In this document: in pieces, positions 8,043 through 17,274 of the stretch
Numbering within the stretch: the first letter of the stretch is position 1
Layout of the letters: every line of letters starts with the position of its first letter
Assembly: GCF_019931165.1 (NCBI RefSeq)
Contig: NZ_JAIOUP010000014.1
Location: forward strand, 1-63,782
Direction of reading: 5' to 3'
Length of the DNA: 63,782 bases
From: Schnuerera sp. xch1
Lineage (GTDB): Bacteria; Bacillota; Clostridia; Tissierellales; Tepidimicrobiaceae
Notes under the pieces: generated by a model
What the model saw: only the letters and a program-made list of their open reading frames with translations
The model's database searches: none
Told to the model about the DNA's origin: nothing
Translations under genes and position numbers: made by a program

Positions 8043-9482
8043 ATGATATCGAAAAAGATTGATGTGAATAAAAAAGAAATAGAAAATATTTTTAACAATG
8101 TTCCAGATTTAGTAGCTTATGAATTTCAAACCAAATCAAAGATAAAGATGATGGCTTGTTACATAGAAGGACTAATAGATAAGAATTTATTCGATAGGGA
8201 TATACTAAAAGCTTTAATTTTTTATTTAGACAAACATAAAGATATAAAGGATGTCATCTTAACTTCAAAAGTCAATGAACTAAATAATATGGAAGATATA
8301 GAGAAAGAAATAATTGGTGGCAACATTGTTATATTTATGGAAGGATGTAGAACTTGTTATACAGTGGAACTAAGTAAATGGGATAAAAGAGCTGTAGAAC
8401 AGCCACAAGCAGAATCAGTAGTTAGAGGACCTAAAGAAGGATTTATAGAAGATATAGCTGTAAATAAAGTTCTGTTAAGACGTAAGATAAAAAATAGTAA
8501 TCTAATATTTGAAGATTATAGACTTGGGAAACAAACTAATACAGAGGTTAGTATAGCATATATTAAGGGAATAGTTAATCAAGATGTATTGGATGAAGTA
8601 AAAAATAGGTTAAAAGAGATAAATATAGATGCTGTACTAGAAAGTGGATATATAGAAGAATTAATAGAAGATAATACAAATTCATTTTTTGCTACCGTAA
8701 GTAACTCAGAAAAGCCAGATATTATAGCAGGTAAGATATTAGAAGGCAGGGTAGCAATATTTACTGATGGAACTCCTCATGTACTTGTTGTGCCTACACT
8801 TTTTATAGAAGGTATTATGAGCAGTGAAGACTATTACAGAAGACCTTATTTTAGTTCATTCTTAAGACTTTTAAGAGCTTTTGCTTTTTTTGTAACTATA
8901 TATCTACCAGGAGCATTTGTTGCATTAATGCTTTATCATCAGGAGATGATACCTACTGTATTATTGATAAGTGCAGCGGGAGCTAGGGAAGGAGTACCCC
9001 TCCCTGTAGCTATAGAAATTATTATAATGGTTATAGTCTTAGAATTAACTAAGGAATCTGGACTTAGATTACCTAAAAATATAGGTGCAACAGTAAGTAT
9101 TGTAGGAGCATTAGTACTAGGGCAGGCAGCAGTACAGGCAAAGTTGATTGGTGCTCTTACAGTAATACTAATTTCTATAACAGCACTTACAGAATTTATT
9201 ATTCCTGAATTAGTACAAGGTATAGTTTTATATAGACTAGTAGTTATTTTTTTAGGAGGATTTTTTGGTCTTTATGGTGTAGTCTGTGCATTTGCTGCTA
9301 TAACAATGCACATTATATCCTTAAATTCGTTTGGAGTACCTTTTGGTTGGCCTATAGCGCCAAGGAACAATAGAGGACTCAAAGATACTGTTGTAAGACT
9401 ACATAAAAAGAGATTTATATTTAGACCAGAAGCTATAGCTAAGGAAAATGTAAAAAGGCAAGAGCCTCCGAAAGGTGAGTGA
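8043..9482 (+). CDS. Spore germination protein, GerA (A-subunit) family
   Basis: A-subunit of a GerA-type germinant receptor in the spore inner membrane, 479 residues. The N-terminal soluble domain (about 1-240) contains the GerA-typical WDKRAVEQPQAESVVRGPKE. The membrane domain follows, with AFFVTIYLPGAFVALML, GAREGVPLPVAIEI and GATVSIVGALVLGQAAVQA. I use ATG 8043 (AAGGATGATTAT upstream) because the in-frame ATG at 7917 lies inside the preceding coat gene. It overlaps the ribosome site of the next gene and is translationally linked to it. Germinant specificity is not readable. Confidence 0.95.
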   Translation: MISKKIDVNKKEIENIFNNVPDLVAYEFQTKSKIKMMACYIEGLIDKNLFDRDILKALIFYLDKHKDIKDVILTSKVNELNNMEDIEKEIIGGNIVIFMEGCRTCYTVELSKWDKRAVEQPQAESVVRGPKEGFIEDIAVNKVLLRRKIKNSNLIFEDYRLGKQTNTEVSIAYIKGIVNQDVLDEVKNRLKEINIDAVLESGYIEELIEDNTNSFFATVSNSEKPDIIAGKILEGRVAIFTDGTPHVLVVPTLFIEGIMSSEDYYRRPYFSSFLRLLRAFAFFVTIYLPGAFVALMLYHQEMIPTVLLISAAGAREGVPLPVAIEIIIMVIVLELTKESGLRLPKNIGATVSIVGALVLGQAAVQAKLIGALTVILISITALTEFIIPELVQGIVLYRLVVIFLGGFFGLYGVVCAFAAITMHIISLNSFGVPFGWPIAPRNNRGLKDTVVRLHKKRFIFRPEAIAKENVKRQEPPKGE

Positions 9483-9486
9483 ACTT

Positions 9487-10704
9487 ATGAGAAATAAGGT
9501 AATCTTATTAATAGCATGTAGTATATTGATGGCTTTCCTAGCTGGTTGTTTTGATGCTAGGGAATTAGATGATCTTGGAATTTCATTGGTTATAGGTGTA
9601 GATTTGCAAGATAATAGGATTTTAGTAACAGCAGAAGTAGTTGATCCTTCAGTTTCAGCGCAAGAGAATGAAGTAGGAAGTGATGGTTCTGTTAAATATG
9701 TGCAAGGTACTGGGGGCAATATATTTGAAGCCTTAAGAGATATTACCTTAAAATTTGATCGTCGAATTTATTTATCTCATAATAAAGTGATAATATTTGG
9801 AGAGGATTTTGCTAAGAAGGATGTTGTTTTGTATATGGATGAATTATTTAGAGATAGGGAGCAGAGGGAGACTGTTTATATATTGATAGCAAAGGGATCA
9901 AAAGCCTATGAAGTAATGGGAATAAATAGCGGCTTGGAAGAATTGCCTGCAGATTATGTACATAGACTTATTAAAAATATAGAATTTAATCCAAAGACTG
10001 TTGATACCAATATAGCAGAATATCTTAAATATTATTATAATCTAGGTCAACATCCTGTTGTAGGTGTTGTAGAAAGAAGACAAAGAAGGGACATAGATAA
10101 GAGTGAACAGAAGACAGGAACCAGAGAAACTGAATTATCAGTTTTAGGTTCTGCAATATTTAAAGGAGATAGTTTAGCAGGATATTTGAACGGAAATGAT
10201 ACTAAATCTTATAATTTTATTATAGATAATATACAAGTATCACCTATTACTTTTCCTAGTCCACTATCATATGAGGAGACAGGGAAGAAATTAGTTCAAA
10301 ATGAGGAGAGATTAAGTTCAATATCTATAATCAGAAATAGAACAAAAAATGATGTGGAAATAAGAGGAGATAGATTAATACTTAAAACTGAAGTTAATAT
10401 AAGGGGGACTTTAAGAGAAGTAATAGGAGATATTGATGTATCTAAAGAAGAGAACTTAAAGAAAATGGAAGAAGCATGTTCTAAGACAGTAGAAGAAGGC
10501 ATTAAGCTAGCAGTTGAAAAAGTGCAGAAAGAATATGAATTAGATATATTTGGCTTTGGACTTGTATTTCATAGAAAATATCCAGAACAATGGGAGAAAA
10601 TAAAAGAAAATTGGGATCAAATTTTTGCAGATGCTGATTTTCAAATAGATGTTAAAACTCACATTATAAGAACTGGTTTAATAAATAAGCCATTGGCACG
10701 ATGA
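9487..10704 (+). CDS. Spore germination lipoprotein, GerC family
   Basis: C-subunit of the germinant receptor, 405 residues, anchored outside the inner membrane. Signal peptide and lipobox MAFLAGC, then the family start DARELDDLGISLVIGVDL and the C-terminal GERABC core ending near VHFxxKYPEQWEKIKENWD (here FGFGLVFHRKYPEQW). I place the start at ATG 9487 with AGGTGAG 6-7 bp upstream; a GTG at 9475 would put the start inside the gerA-A coding end. Order A-C-B differs from the A-B-C order of B. subtilis gerA. Confidence 0.93.
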   Translation: MRNKVILLIACSILMAFLAGCFDARELDDLGISLVIGVDLQDNRILVTAEVVDPSVSAQENEVGSDGSVKYVQGTGGNIFEALRDITLKFDRRIYLSHNKVIIFGEDFAKKDVVLYMDELFRDREQRETVYILIAKGSKAYEVMGINSGLEELPADYVHRLIKNIEFNPKTVDTNIAEYLKYYYNLGQHPVVGVVERRQRRDIDKSEQKTGTRETELSVLGSAIFKGDSLAGYLNGNDTKSYNFIIDNIQVSPITFPSPLSYEETGKKLVQNEERLSSISIIRNRTKNDVEIRGDRLILKTEVNIRGTLREVIGDIDVSKEENLKKMEEACSKTVEEGIKLAVEKVQKEYELDIFGFGLVFHRKYPEQWEKIKENWDQIFADADFQIDVKTHIIRTGLINKPLAR

Positions 10705-10715
10705 GGGGAAATACT

Positions 10716-11843
10716 ATGCATACTAAGAGAAAAAAAGATAAAGTATATTATCATCAGATATTATTATTAATTGTAATTTTGAGAATGATGGTGGGATTGA
10801 CATATTTACCAGTATCAAAGATCTCACCTGCCAATCAAGATTCTTGGATTGTGCTTTTAATGTCAATTCCATATACTATTATATTTTGTTTGCCTTTGTT
10901 ATATTTAAGCAATAAATTCAACGAATATAATCTATTAGAGGTTTCGGAAAGGATTATGGGGAAATTTTTTGGAAGAATTATAGCAGTATTTTATTCTATC
11001 ACTTTCTTTATATTTGCTGCATTTTTTTCAAGTGTATTTGTAGAAATATTAGATTCCTCTTTATTTCGTAGGACTCCAACTATAGTAAGCGTGTCCATAT
11101 TATTGGTTACATGTGCTTATATTGTGAATAAGGGATTAACGAATATGGCAAGATTAGTAGAGATTATTGTTCCTATTATATTACTTGTTTTTTTCATACT
11201 AGCAATATTAGCGTATGATAATTACGATTTTACAGTATTATTACCAATTCTTAGCGACTCTACATTCACAGAAATAAATGCAGGAGCTATTAATATAGGT
11301 TTAAGGTATATGGATATATTAGTTATAGCGATGATCGTTCCTAATTTGGATGTCAAAACGAATGTAAATAAAATCTTTATCAGGGCGTTAATTTACTCAA
11401 TTTTTATTATCATATTGGCATCAATAGTTGTTCAAGCGACATTTGGTATAGAATATGTAAAACGTATAAACTTTCCCTATTTTACCTTTGCTAGATTAAT
11501 AAGTATTGGTGAGGCTCAAGGGTTTGATGCATTGTATATAAGCTCATGGATATTGGGACATATAATAAAGATCTCAGCATATATATATTTTACATCAGTA
11601 GCATTAGGTAAAGTGGCTAATAGAAGAAATCAGAAATTTACAATTCCAATAGCTATTGCAATATTGATTATAGTTTTACTTATAAAGGATAGAAGACCAG
11701 TAGTAGCTGTAGATGAACCTATTCAACAAATTATGATGACAGTATCAGTTTCATCTATAATAGTTGTTCCTTCAATTATATCAATAGTTTATTTATTTAG
11801 AAAAAAGAATTTAAAAAATATTAATAAATCAATGAGGCAATAA
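10716..11843 (+). CDS. Spore germination permease, GerB family
   Basis: B-subunit of the germinant receptor, an APC-superfamily-like integral membrane protein of 375 residues with about ten hydrophobic segments, starting KVYYHQILLLIVILRMMVGLTYLP. I use ATG 10716 (GAGGGG 5-6 bp upstream); ATG 10701 overlaps the GerC stop and has no ribosome site. It ends inside the convergent histidine kinase gene, with a 15-bp overlap of the 3' ends. Last gene of the receptor operon. Confidence 0.93.
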   Translation: MHTKRKKDKVYYHQILLLIVILRMMVGLTYLPVSKISPANQDSWIVLLMSIPYTIIFCLPLLYLSNKFNEYNLLEVSERIMGKFFGRIIAVFYSITFFIFAAFFSSVFVEILDSSLFRRTPTIVSVSILLVTCAYIVNKGLTNMARLVEIIVPIILLVFFILAILAYDNYDFTVLLPILSDSTFTEINAGAINIGLRYMDILVIAMIVPNLDVKTNVNKIFIRALIYSIFIIILASIVVQATFGIEYVKRINFPYFTFARLISIGEAQGFDALYISSWILGHIIKISAYIYFTSVALGKVANRRNQKFTIPIAIAILIIVLLIKDRRPVVAVDEPIQQIMMTVSVSSIIVVPSIISIVYLFRKKNLKNINKSMRQ

Positions 11844-13208
11844 AATGATGAACTTAGTACCTTTAGCAATTTGACTTTCTACAGAAATTTCTCCTCCATG
11901 AGCATCTATTAAAGCCTTAGTTATGGACAACCCTAATCCTGTTCCGGCTATGTTCCTATTTCTGGACATATCAGACTTATAAAATCTTTCAAATATGTGA
12001 GGTAAGTCCTTTTCTTTTATACCTATTCCATTATCTTCTACTATGATTTTCACATAGTCCTTATCCTTAGACAAGCTAACTGTAACCTTTCCTTCATCCT
12101 TTAAAAATTTTAAAGCATTAGATAGAAGATTGTACATGATTTGCTTCAATCTATTTTTATCCATAGATATATGAATATTTTCTTCAATTTCTGATTTTAG
12201 AATGTAACCTTCCTTTTCAAATAATGGATTAAAGGTAGAAATTATATTTTTTAATTCATCTGATATATTAAAATTGGTTTTATTTATATTTAATTGTACT
12301 TCTAATGATTTGAATGTGTTCTTTAAATCCTCTATTAATTTAGTCAATCTGTCGATTTCCTCATCTAAGATAAGGAGGTTTTCATTACTGGCTTTCCATA
12401 TTCCATCAATCATAGCTTCTACATGAGATTTTAATGTAGTTAAAGGGGTCCTAAGCTCATGAGCTATATCCGTTGCATACCTATTTCTTAAATCTTCTTG
12501 CTTTTTTAGAGTTTCAGCTAAATAGTTTATGGAATAAGATAATTGAGAAATCTCTTTTGTATTAGTTTTTACATCTGAACCATATTCTAAATTACCATCA
12601 CGCATTTGATTTGCTGTGTTAGTAATTTCTATAATAGGATTTGTCAAACCTTTTGATATAAATATTGAAATTATAAGTCCAATGATAATGGTAATAATGC
12701 TTGATATAAAAATTGATTTGGTTAATGTACTTTTGAAAATCAAAGCGCCTTCTGTCATAAATGAATTGTCAATATATCCAATAACTAGAGTTCCAATTTC
12801 CTTATCATCATCTACTATAGGAAATGATGTTTCTACATATTCTCCAATATAGTTAGAACCTTGATGCATCATTCGCCCAGGTTTCATCATATTTTGATGC
12901 ATACCTCTATGAAGATAATTCTGATTGTTGGAGCTAGCTACAATATTATCATTTAAATCTCTAATTTCTATATAGATTCTTTCTATTGAAGCATAACTCG
13001 ATATATCTCGATCAGTGATGTTGTTTCCCATTTCAATATATAAATTGTTGATGTTTTCTTTTACTCTTTCGAATTTTTCATTCTGTTCTTCTATTAAATA
13101 ATTATCGAATCTATTATTAATCATAGTGTTAGATATAAAGCCAATTATAAGAATAGAAACTATTATTGCAAAGATAAAGCTGATTGTTAATTTTTTAGAT
13201 ATGGACAT
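11829..13208 (-). CDS. Membrane sensor histidine kinase with Met/His-rich extracytoplasmic patch
   Basis: Two-component sensor kinase, 459 residues: TM1 (about 7-28), an extracytoplasmic domain to about 160, TM2 (about 163-185), HAMP, HisKA with the phosphorylated His in DIAHELRTPLTT, and HATPase_c with NLLSNALKF, DNGIGIKEKDLPHIFERFY and GTGLGLSITKALI. The sensor domain contains RGMHQNMMKPGRMMHQG, an unusual Met/His cluster that could bind a soft metal such as copper. The ATG directly follows the response regulator stop codon, so translation is coupled. The ligand is unknown. Confidence 0.93.
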   Translation of the reverse strand: MSISKKLTISFIFAIIVSILIIGFISNTMINNRFDNYLIEEQNEKFERVKENINNLYIEMGNNITDRDISSYASIERIYIEIRDLNDNIVASSNNQNYLHRGMHQNMMKPGRMMHQGSNYIGEYVETSFPIVDDDKEIGTLVIGYIDNSFMTEGALIFKSTLTKSIFISSIITIIIGLIISIFISKGLTNPIIEITNTANQMRDGNLEYGSDVKTNTKEISQLSYSINYLAETLKKQEDLRNRYATDIAHELRTPLTTLKSHVEAMIDGIWKASNENLLILDEEIDRLTKLIEDLKNTFKSLEVQLNINKTNFNISDELKNIISTFNPLFEKEGYILKSEIEENIHISMDKNRLKQIMYNLLSNALKFLKDEGKVTVSLSKDKDYVKIIVEDNGIGIKEKDLPHIFERFYKSDMSRNRNIAGTGLGLSITKALIDAHGGEISVESQIAKGTKFIILLPH

Positions 13209-13904
13209 TTATATTCCCCCAAACTTATATCCAACTCCGTATACCGTAATTATATAAGTTGGATTTTTTGCATCATCTTCTATTTTTTGTCTTATATTTT
13301 TTATGTGTGTATCTATAGTCCTATCAAATCCTTCATATTCATATCCAAAAGCCATTTCTATTAATTGTTCCCGTGAAAATACCTGACCTGGTTTTGTCAA
13401 TAGAGCTGTTAAAACTTTAAATTCATTTGAAGTTAGCTCTACATTTCTTTTCTTTTTTTTGACAATCATTTTATTTATATCTATTTCTAAGTTTCCATTA
13501 TTAAATACTAATTTTTCAGCGAGAGGACTAGAACTGTTATAACTTCTTCTTATAAGTGCCTTAACCCTACTTACCAATTCTCTTGGGCTAAATGGTTTAG
13601 TTACGTAGTCATCTGCACCAATTGATAGACCTTCAATTTTATTATCCTCTTCAACTTTTGCGGTTAACATTATTATTGGAATATTTGACTTGGATCTTAT
13701 TGTGGTGCATACTTTTTCACCTGATAATTTAGGCAGCATTAAATCTAAAATTATTAAATGAATTTCTTCGTTATTAAATATTTCTAAAGCTTTTTCTCCA
13801 TCTTCAGCAGTAAAAATTGTATATCCTTCTTTTTCTAAATATGCTTTTATTACTTTTAAAATATTTCTTTCATCTTCTACAACTAAGATGTTTAACTGTT
13901 TCAT
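13209..13904 (-). CDS. OmpR/PhoB-family response regulator
   Basis: A 231-residue regulator with a receiver domain (acidic pair E10/D11, phospho-acceptor Asp54 in ILDLMLP, Lys in VTKPFSPRE) and a C-terminal winged helix (ELTSNEFKVLTALL, FDRTIDTHIKNIRQKI). It is paired with the adjacent kinase. The gap to the divergent secreted-protein gene contains ATTGTC repeats (see 13937-13987) that could be its binding site. The start is ATG with AGGTGATTTT upstream. Confidence 0.95.
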   Translation of the reverse strand: MKQLNILVVEDERNILKVIKAYLEKEGYTIFTAEDGEKALEIFNNEEIHLIILDLMLPKLSGEKVCTTIRSKSNIPIIMLTAKVEEDNKIEGLSIGADDYVTKPFSPRELVSRVKALIRRSYNSSSPLAEKLVFNNGNLEIDINKMIVKKKKRNVELTSNEFKVLTALLTKPGQVFSREQLIEMAFGYEYEGFDRTIDTHIKNIRQKIEDDAKNPTYIITVYGVGYKFGGI

Positions 13905-13936
13905 AAAATCACCTCATATATATGATACCCAAAAAA

Positions 13937-13987
13937 ATTGACAATTGTCATCTCAAGATTGTCGAAGTATCTTATTTAAATTATAAC
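13937..13987 (+). promoter_or_regulatory. Divergent promoter region with ATTGTC repeats, candidate response-regulator box
   Basis: A perfect palindrome GACAATTGTC (13940-13949) is followed by a second ATTGTC at 13958-13963. The second copy overlaps a plausible plus-strand -35 (TTGTCG, 13959-13964), placed 17 bp before TATAAC (13982-13987), which would drive the secreted-protein gene at 14085. Position between a response regulator gene and a divergent gene suggests an operator, but the repeat spacing (14 bp) is not the usual 10-11 bp of OmpR-type sites. Confidence 0.45.
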
Positions 13988-14084
13988 TATAATTATGAAA
14001 AAAAGAAGATGAATTTTTCTTCTTCATATTTCCTCCATATTTAAATTTTATAATAAAAATAGAAAAATAAAAGGAGATGATTAT

Positions 14085-14411
14085 ATGAAGAAAGTATTAA
14101 CGGTTCTATCATTAGTATTAGTAGTAGGGTTAACAGCTACTTTTGCATATGCTGAAACCTCCGAAACAACACAAAATGTTGATGAGGAATCATGGACAGA
14201 ATGGTTTGAGGAAAAAATGGAGTGGAAAAAATCACAAATTGAAGAAGCTTTAGATGAAGGCTTAATTACTGAAGAAGAAGCTGAAAATTTGTATGATCAT
14301 TTCGACTACATGGAGGAATTCCATAATGAGGATGGATTCATGCCAGGTAAAGGTTTTTATGGTAGAAGAAATGGATTTGGTAGAGGTATGATGAGAGGAT
14401 GCAGATGGTAA
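14085..14411 (+). CDS. Small secreted DUF2680-like protein
   Basis: A 108-residue exported protein: signal peptide with hydrophobic core VLSLVLVVGLTATFAYA and cleavage near AYA-ET. The mature part is an acidic helical region (WTEWFEEKMEWKKSQIEEAL, then GLITEEEAENLYDHF) and the Gly/Arg/Met-rich tail FGRGMMRGCRW. The helical region resembles the YckD/DUF2680 family. It is divergent from a two-component system whose sensor has a Met/His patch, so it may be the regulated product and a periplasm-like metal or stress factor; that is inference. AAGGAGATGATT precedes the ATG. Confidence 0.7.
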   Translation: MKKVLTVLSLVLVVGLTATFAYAETSETTQNVDEESWTEWFEEKMEWKKSQIEEALDEGLITEEEAENLYDHFDYMEEFHNEDGFMPGKGFYGRRNGFGRGMMRGCRW

Positions 14412-14431
14412 AATACATCTAAAAATTAGAT

Positions 14432-14473
14432 AAAGAATCGCAAATTCTATATAGAATTTGCGATTCTTTATTG
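14432..14473 (+). terminator. Intrinsic terminator after the secreted-protein gene
   Basis: A 17-18-bp perfect inverted repeat, AAAGAATCGCAAATTCTA / TAGAATTTGCGATTCTTT, followed by TATTGC. A short T-tract is part of the stem end. The position right after the gene supports a terminator. Confidence 0.75.
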
Positions 14474-14577
14474 CTTGTAATAATTTACTTGAACAAAATC
14501 TAACTATATTGTAGAATAGTATTACTTAGTGTTACGAAGTAAATAAAACTAATCAGCAATAGATGGGGGAGTAGGTT

Positions 14578-15945
14578 ATGGAGAACAATAGACTTACGGA
14601 AGGCAGCATAACGGGTAAATTGGTCAAACTTGCTATACCTATTATGGCTACATCTTTTGTTCAAGTAGCATACAATATGATGGATATGATTTGGCTTGGT
14701 AGAGTAGGTACTAATGCAGTAGCTGCTTCAGGAACTGCAGGATTTTTCACATGGTTTGCATCAGCATTATTCATGATATCCAAAATTGGGGCGGAAGTTG
14801 GTGTTGCGCAATCCTATGGACGAGAAGATATGGAATCAGCCAGAAAGTTTGTATCAAACACCTTAAAACTTGATACATTCATTGCATTAACATACTCATT
14901 GATTCTTATAATCTTTAGACATCAGATTATAGGATTTTTTAATTTAGGAGATATGAAAGTAATAAATATGGCAACAGATTATCTGTTGATTATATCCTTT
15001 GGATTTATATTTTTCTTTTTAAATCCCGTTTTTTCAGGTATTTTTAATGGTACCGGCGATAGTTCTATTCCATTTAAGGTAAATTCAATTGGATTAGCAA
15101 CCAATATGATACTTGATCCACTGATGATTATGGGAATTGGGCCGTTCCCTGAAATGGGAGTTAAAGGGGCGGCTTTAGCTACAATAATCGCCCAATTTAC
15201 AGTAACCGTTGTCTTTGTGTACACTAGCAGACAAAAAAATAGAATATTTAAGGATTTGAATATATTTAAAAAACCTTTTGATAAGGAGTATGTTAAGACT
15301 ATATTCAAATTAGGACTTCCTGCGGCTGTCCAACAAGGAATCTTCTCAAGTATTGGTATGTTATTAGCTAGAATAATTGCTCAATGGGGTCCTACAGCTA
15401 TTGCAGTACAAAAGGTTGGGACTCAGATAGAATCCATATCATGGATGTCTGCTGCTGGATTTTCCACTGCCATATCTGCATTTATGGGTCAGAACTATGG
15501 AGCGGAAAAATGGGATAGAATAAAGAAAGGTTATAGAAAAGGATTACAGATAGTGAGCTGCATAGGAGTTTTTGCTACCATATTACTCATATTTGGAGCA
15601 GACCCTCTATTCAGATTTTTCATACCTGATGATCCAGAAGCTCTAGAAATTGGAGTAAGATATCTTAGAATTTTAGGTGTATCCCAGATTCTGATGACTT
15701 TTGAAATTGCAAGTCGGGGAGCTTTCAATGGTCTTGGAAGGACTATTCCACCTTCACTTGTTGGAATAATATTTAATGCATTGCGTATTCCTCTAGCACT
15801 GATACTCTCTTCTACATCCATGGGATTGGATGGAGTATGGTGGACTATAACTATAAGCAGCATGTTGAAAGGAATCGTTTTAACAATATGGTATATAATT
15901 ATACTTACAAAGATACCAAATATGGATAATCAATATGTGGAGTAA
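14578..15945 (+). CDS. MATE-family multidrug/Na+ antiporter
   Basis: A 455-residue, 12-TM efflux protein of the MATE family. It starts NRLTEGSITGKLVKLAIPIM and shows the two-half layout with YNMMDMIWLGRVGTNAVAA in the first half and IAVQKVGTQIESISWM in the second, both positions conserved in the family. The ATG follows GGGGGAGTAGGTT. It is monocistronic: a terminator lies on each side. Substrate cannot be inferred. Confidence 0.93.
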   Translation: MENNRLTEGSITGKLVKLAIPIMATSFVQVAYNMMDMIWLGRVGTNAVAASGTAGFFTWFASALFMISKIGAEVGVAQSYGREDMESARKFVSNTLKLDTFIALTYSLILIIFRHQIIGFFNLGDMKVINMATDYLLIISFGFIFFFLNPVFSGIFNGTGDSSIPFKVNSIGLATNMILDPLMIMGIGPFPEMGVKGAALATIIAQFTVTVVFVYTSRQKNRIFKDLNIFKKPFDKEYVKTIFKLGLPAAVQQGIFSSIGMLLARIIAQWGPTAIAVQKVGTQIESISWMSAAGFSTAISAFMGQNYGAEKWDRIKKGYRKGLQIVSCIGVFATILLIFGADPLFRFFIPDDPEALEIGVRYLRILGVSQILMTFEIASRGAFNGLGRTIPPSLVGIIFNALRIPLALILSSTSMGLDGVWWTITISSMLKGIVLTIWYIIILTKIPNMDNQYVE

Positions 15946-15975
15946 GACACGGTATCTCATCGTGTCTTATTTAGC
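15944..15975. terminator. Terminator between MATE gene and HDAC-like gene
   Basis: TAAGACACG / CGTGTCTTA inverted repeat, with loop GTATCTCAT, bridges the convergent ends of the MATE and HDAC-like genes; the HDAC-like stop codon lies inside its right arm. A short T-rich tract (TATTTAG) follows. Confidence 0.7.
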
Positions 15976-17274
15976 ATAAAACTCATCATTAACTCTATCC
16001 TGTAAATATACATTTGTAAATGAATTGGGAGTATTTTTATACAATCTATGTCCTTCATCTACACAACTATTACAGGCATCCCTTGGAATAGTAATGGCAA
16101 ATATATGGTATCCTTTATCATTTCTAGAATCAATAGTATTTATTCCAGAGCATTTCTTACATACCTTAAAATTTTGCACCTGATTTTCAAGTATTCCGTC
16201 AGTGTCATAGTAGATTTGTCTTTGTCTATCTATATGAGTTGCATTTCCTAAATCCTTCAGTCTTAAGCCATCCTTATTCTTCCATCTGCTATACACCAAT
16301 TCGCATACTTTTTTTACATATTCAGTAATATCTCTAGATTGTCTTAATTTCTCCTTATTATAGTCTGGTTCATGAACATTTGAATAGTCGAGTCCTGCCA
16401 TGGCCAGTATTATTCCAAGATTAACATAGGGGAGAGCACCTTCTATAGAATACCCTCCTTCTAAAACTGCCATATGAGGATTTAGCCGATAATTAAGCTC
16501 TGCATATCCCTGTGCTGTAAAATTCATATGAGTAATAGGATCTGTATAGTGATTATCCTGGCCAGCTGAATTTATTATAATGTCTGGATTATATTCATCC
16601 AGTATTGGCATTACCACATTGTCTAGCACGTAAAGGAATCCATCTTCTCCAGTTCCAGGTGGTAAAGGTATGTTTATATTATAGCCATATCCACCAGGAC
16701 CACCAAATTCGTCTATAGAACCAGTTCCAGGATATAGAGTTCTTCCATCCTGATGGAAGGATATAAACAATGTATCCTTGTCATTCCAAAATATGTCCTG
16801 AGTACCATCCCCATGGTGACAATCTGTATCAACAATGGCAACTCTCAAGTTCCCATATTCCTGACGTATTCTTTCAAGCATCACAGCTTCAATATTTATT
16901 ATACAGAAGCCTCTATCTCCATAGACAACCCTATGGGCATGATGTCCAGGTGGACGAGTAAGTGCAAAGGATTTGTCCACTTTGTTTTCCAGTATCATTT
17001 GTAGAGCCTTAATGGCTCCTCCTGCAGATATAAGATGAGATTGAGTAACCCTTGACTTCACATCAGGAACGCAGAAGTGAACTCTTTCAATATCCTTCTC
17101 ATCGGCTACAATTGGATTAAAAAATTCTACACCTTCGATATCTTCTATTCCTTCTTCAAATAATTGATCTCTAGTATATAGAAGTCTTTCCTCCCTTTCT
17201 GGATGAGTAGGGCTAATAGCCCAATCAAAAGCAGGAAAGAATACAAGTCCTAATCTATTCTTTGCCTTAAGCAT
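15967..17274 (-). CDS. Histone deacetylase-superfamily (acetylpolyamine amidohydrolase-like) protein with Cys-rich tail
   Basis: A zinc-dependent deacetylase fold, about 435 residues. Residues 1-310 carry the family motifs RPPGHHAHRV, VDTDCHHGDGTQDIFW (metal ligands), GFCIINIEAV and LEGGYSIEG. In bacteria such proteins deacetylate polyamines, acetoin-related compounds or other small acyl amides. A tail of about 110 residues adds CKKCSG and CNSCVDEGHR, a likely extra zinc knuckle. I start at ATG 17274, with GGGAGGTGATAAC upstream; the GTG at 17283 is within that ribosome site. It overlaps the 3' end of the hydantoinase gene by 8 bp. Confidence 0.87.
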   Translation of the reverse strand: MLKAKNRLGLVFFPAFDWAISPTHPEREERLLYTRDQLFEEGIEDIEGVEFFNPIVADEKDIERVHFCVPDVKSRVTQSHLISAGGAIKALQMILENKVDKSFALTRPPGHHAHRVVYGDRGFCIINIEAVMLERIRQEYGNLRVAIVDTDCHHGDGTQDIFWNDKDTLFISFHQDGRTLYPGTGSIDEFGGPGGYGYNINIPLPPGTGEDGFLYVLDNVVMPILDEYNPDIIINSAGQDNHYTDPITHMNFTAQGYAELNYRLNPHMAVLEGGYSIEGALPYVNLGIILAMAGLDYSNVHEPDYNKEKLRQSRDITEYVKKVCELVYSRWKNKDGLRLKDLGNATHIDRQRQIYYDTDGILENQVQNFKVCKKCSGINTIDSRNDKGYHIFAITIPRDACNSCVDEGHRLYKNTPNSFTNVYLQDRVNDEFYAK

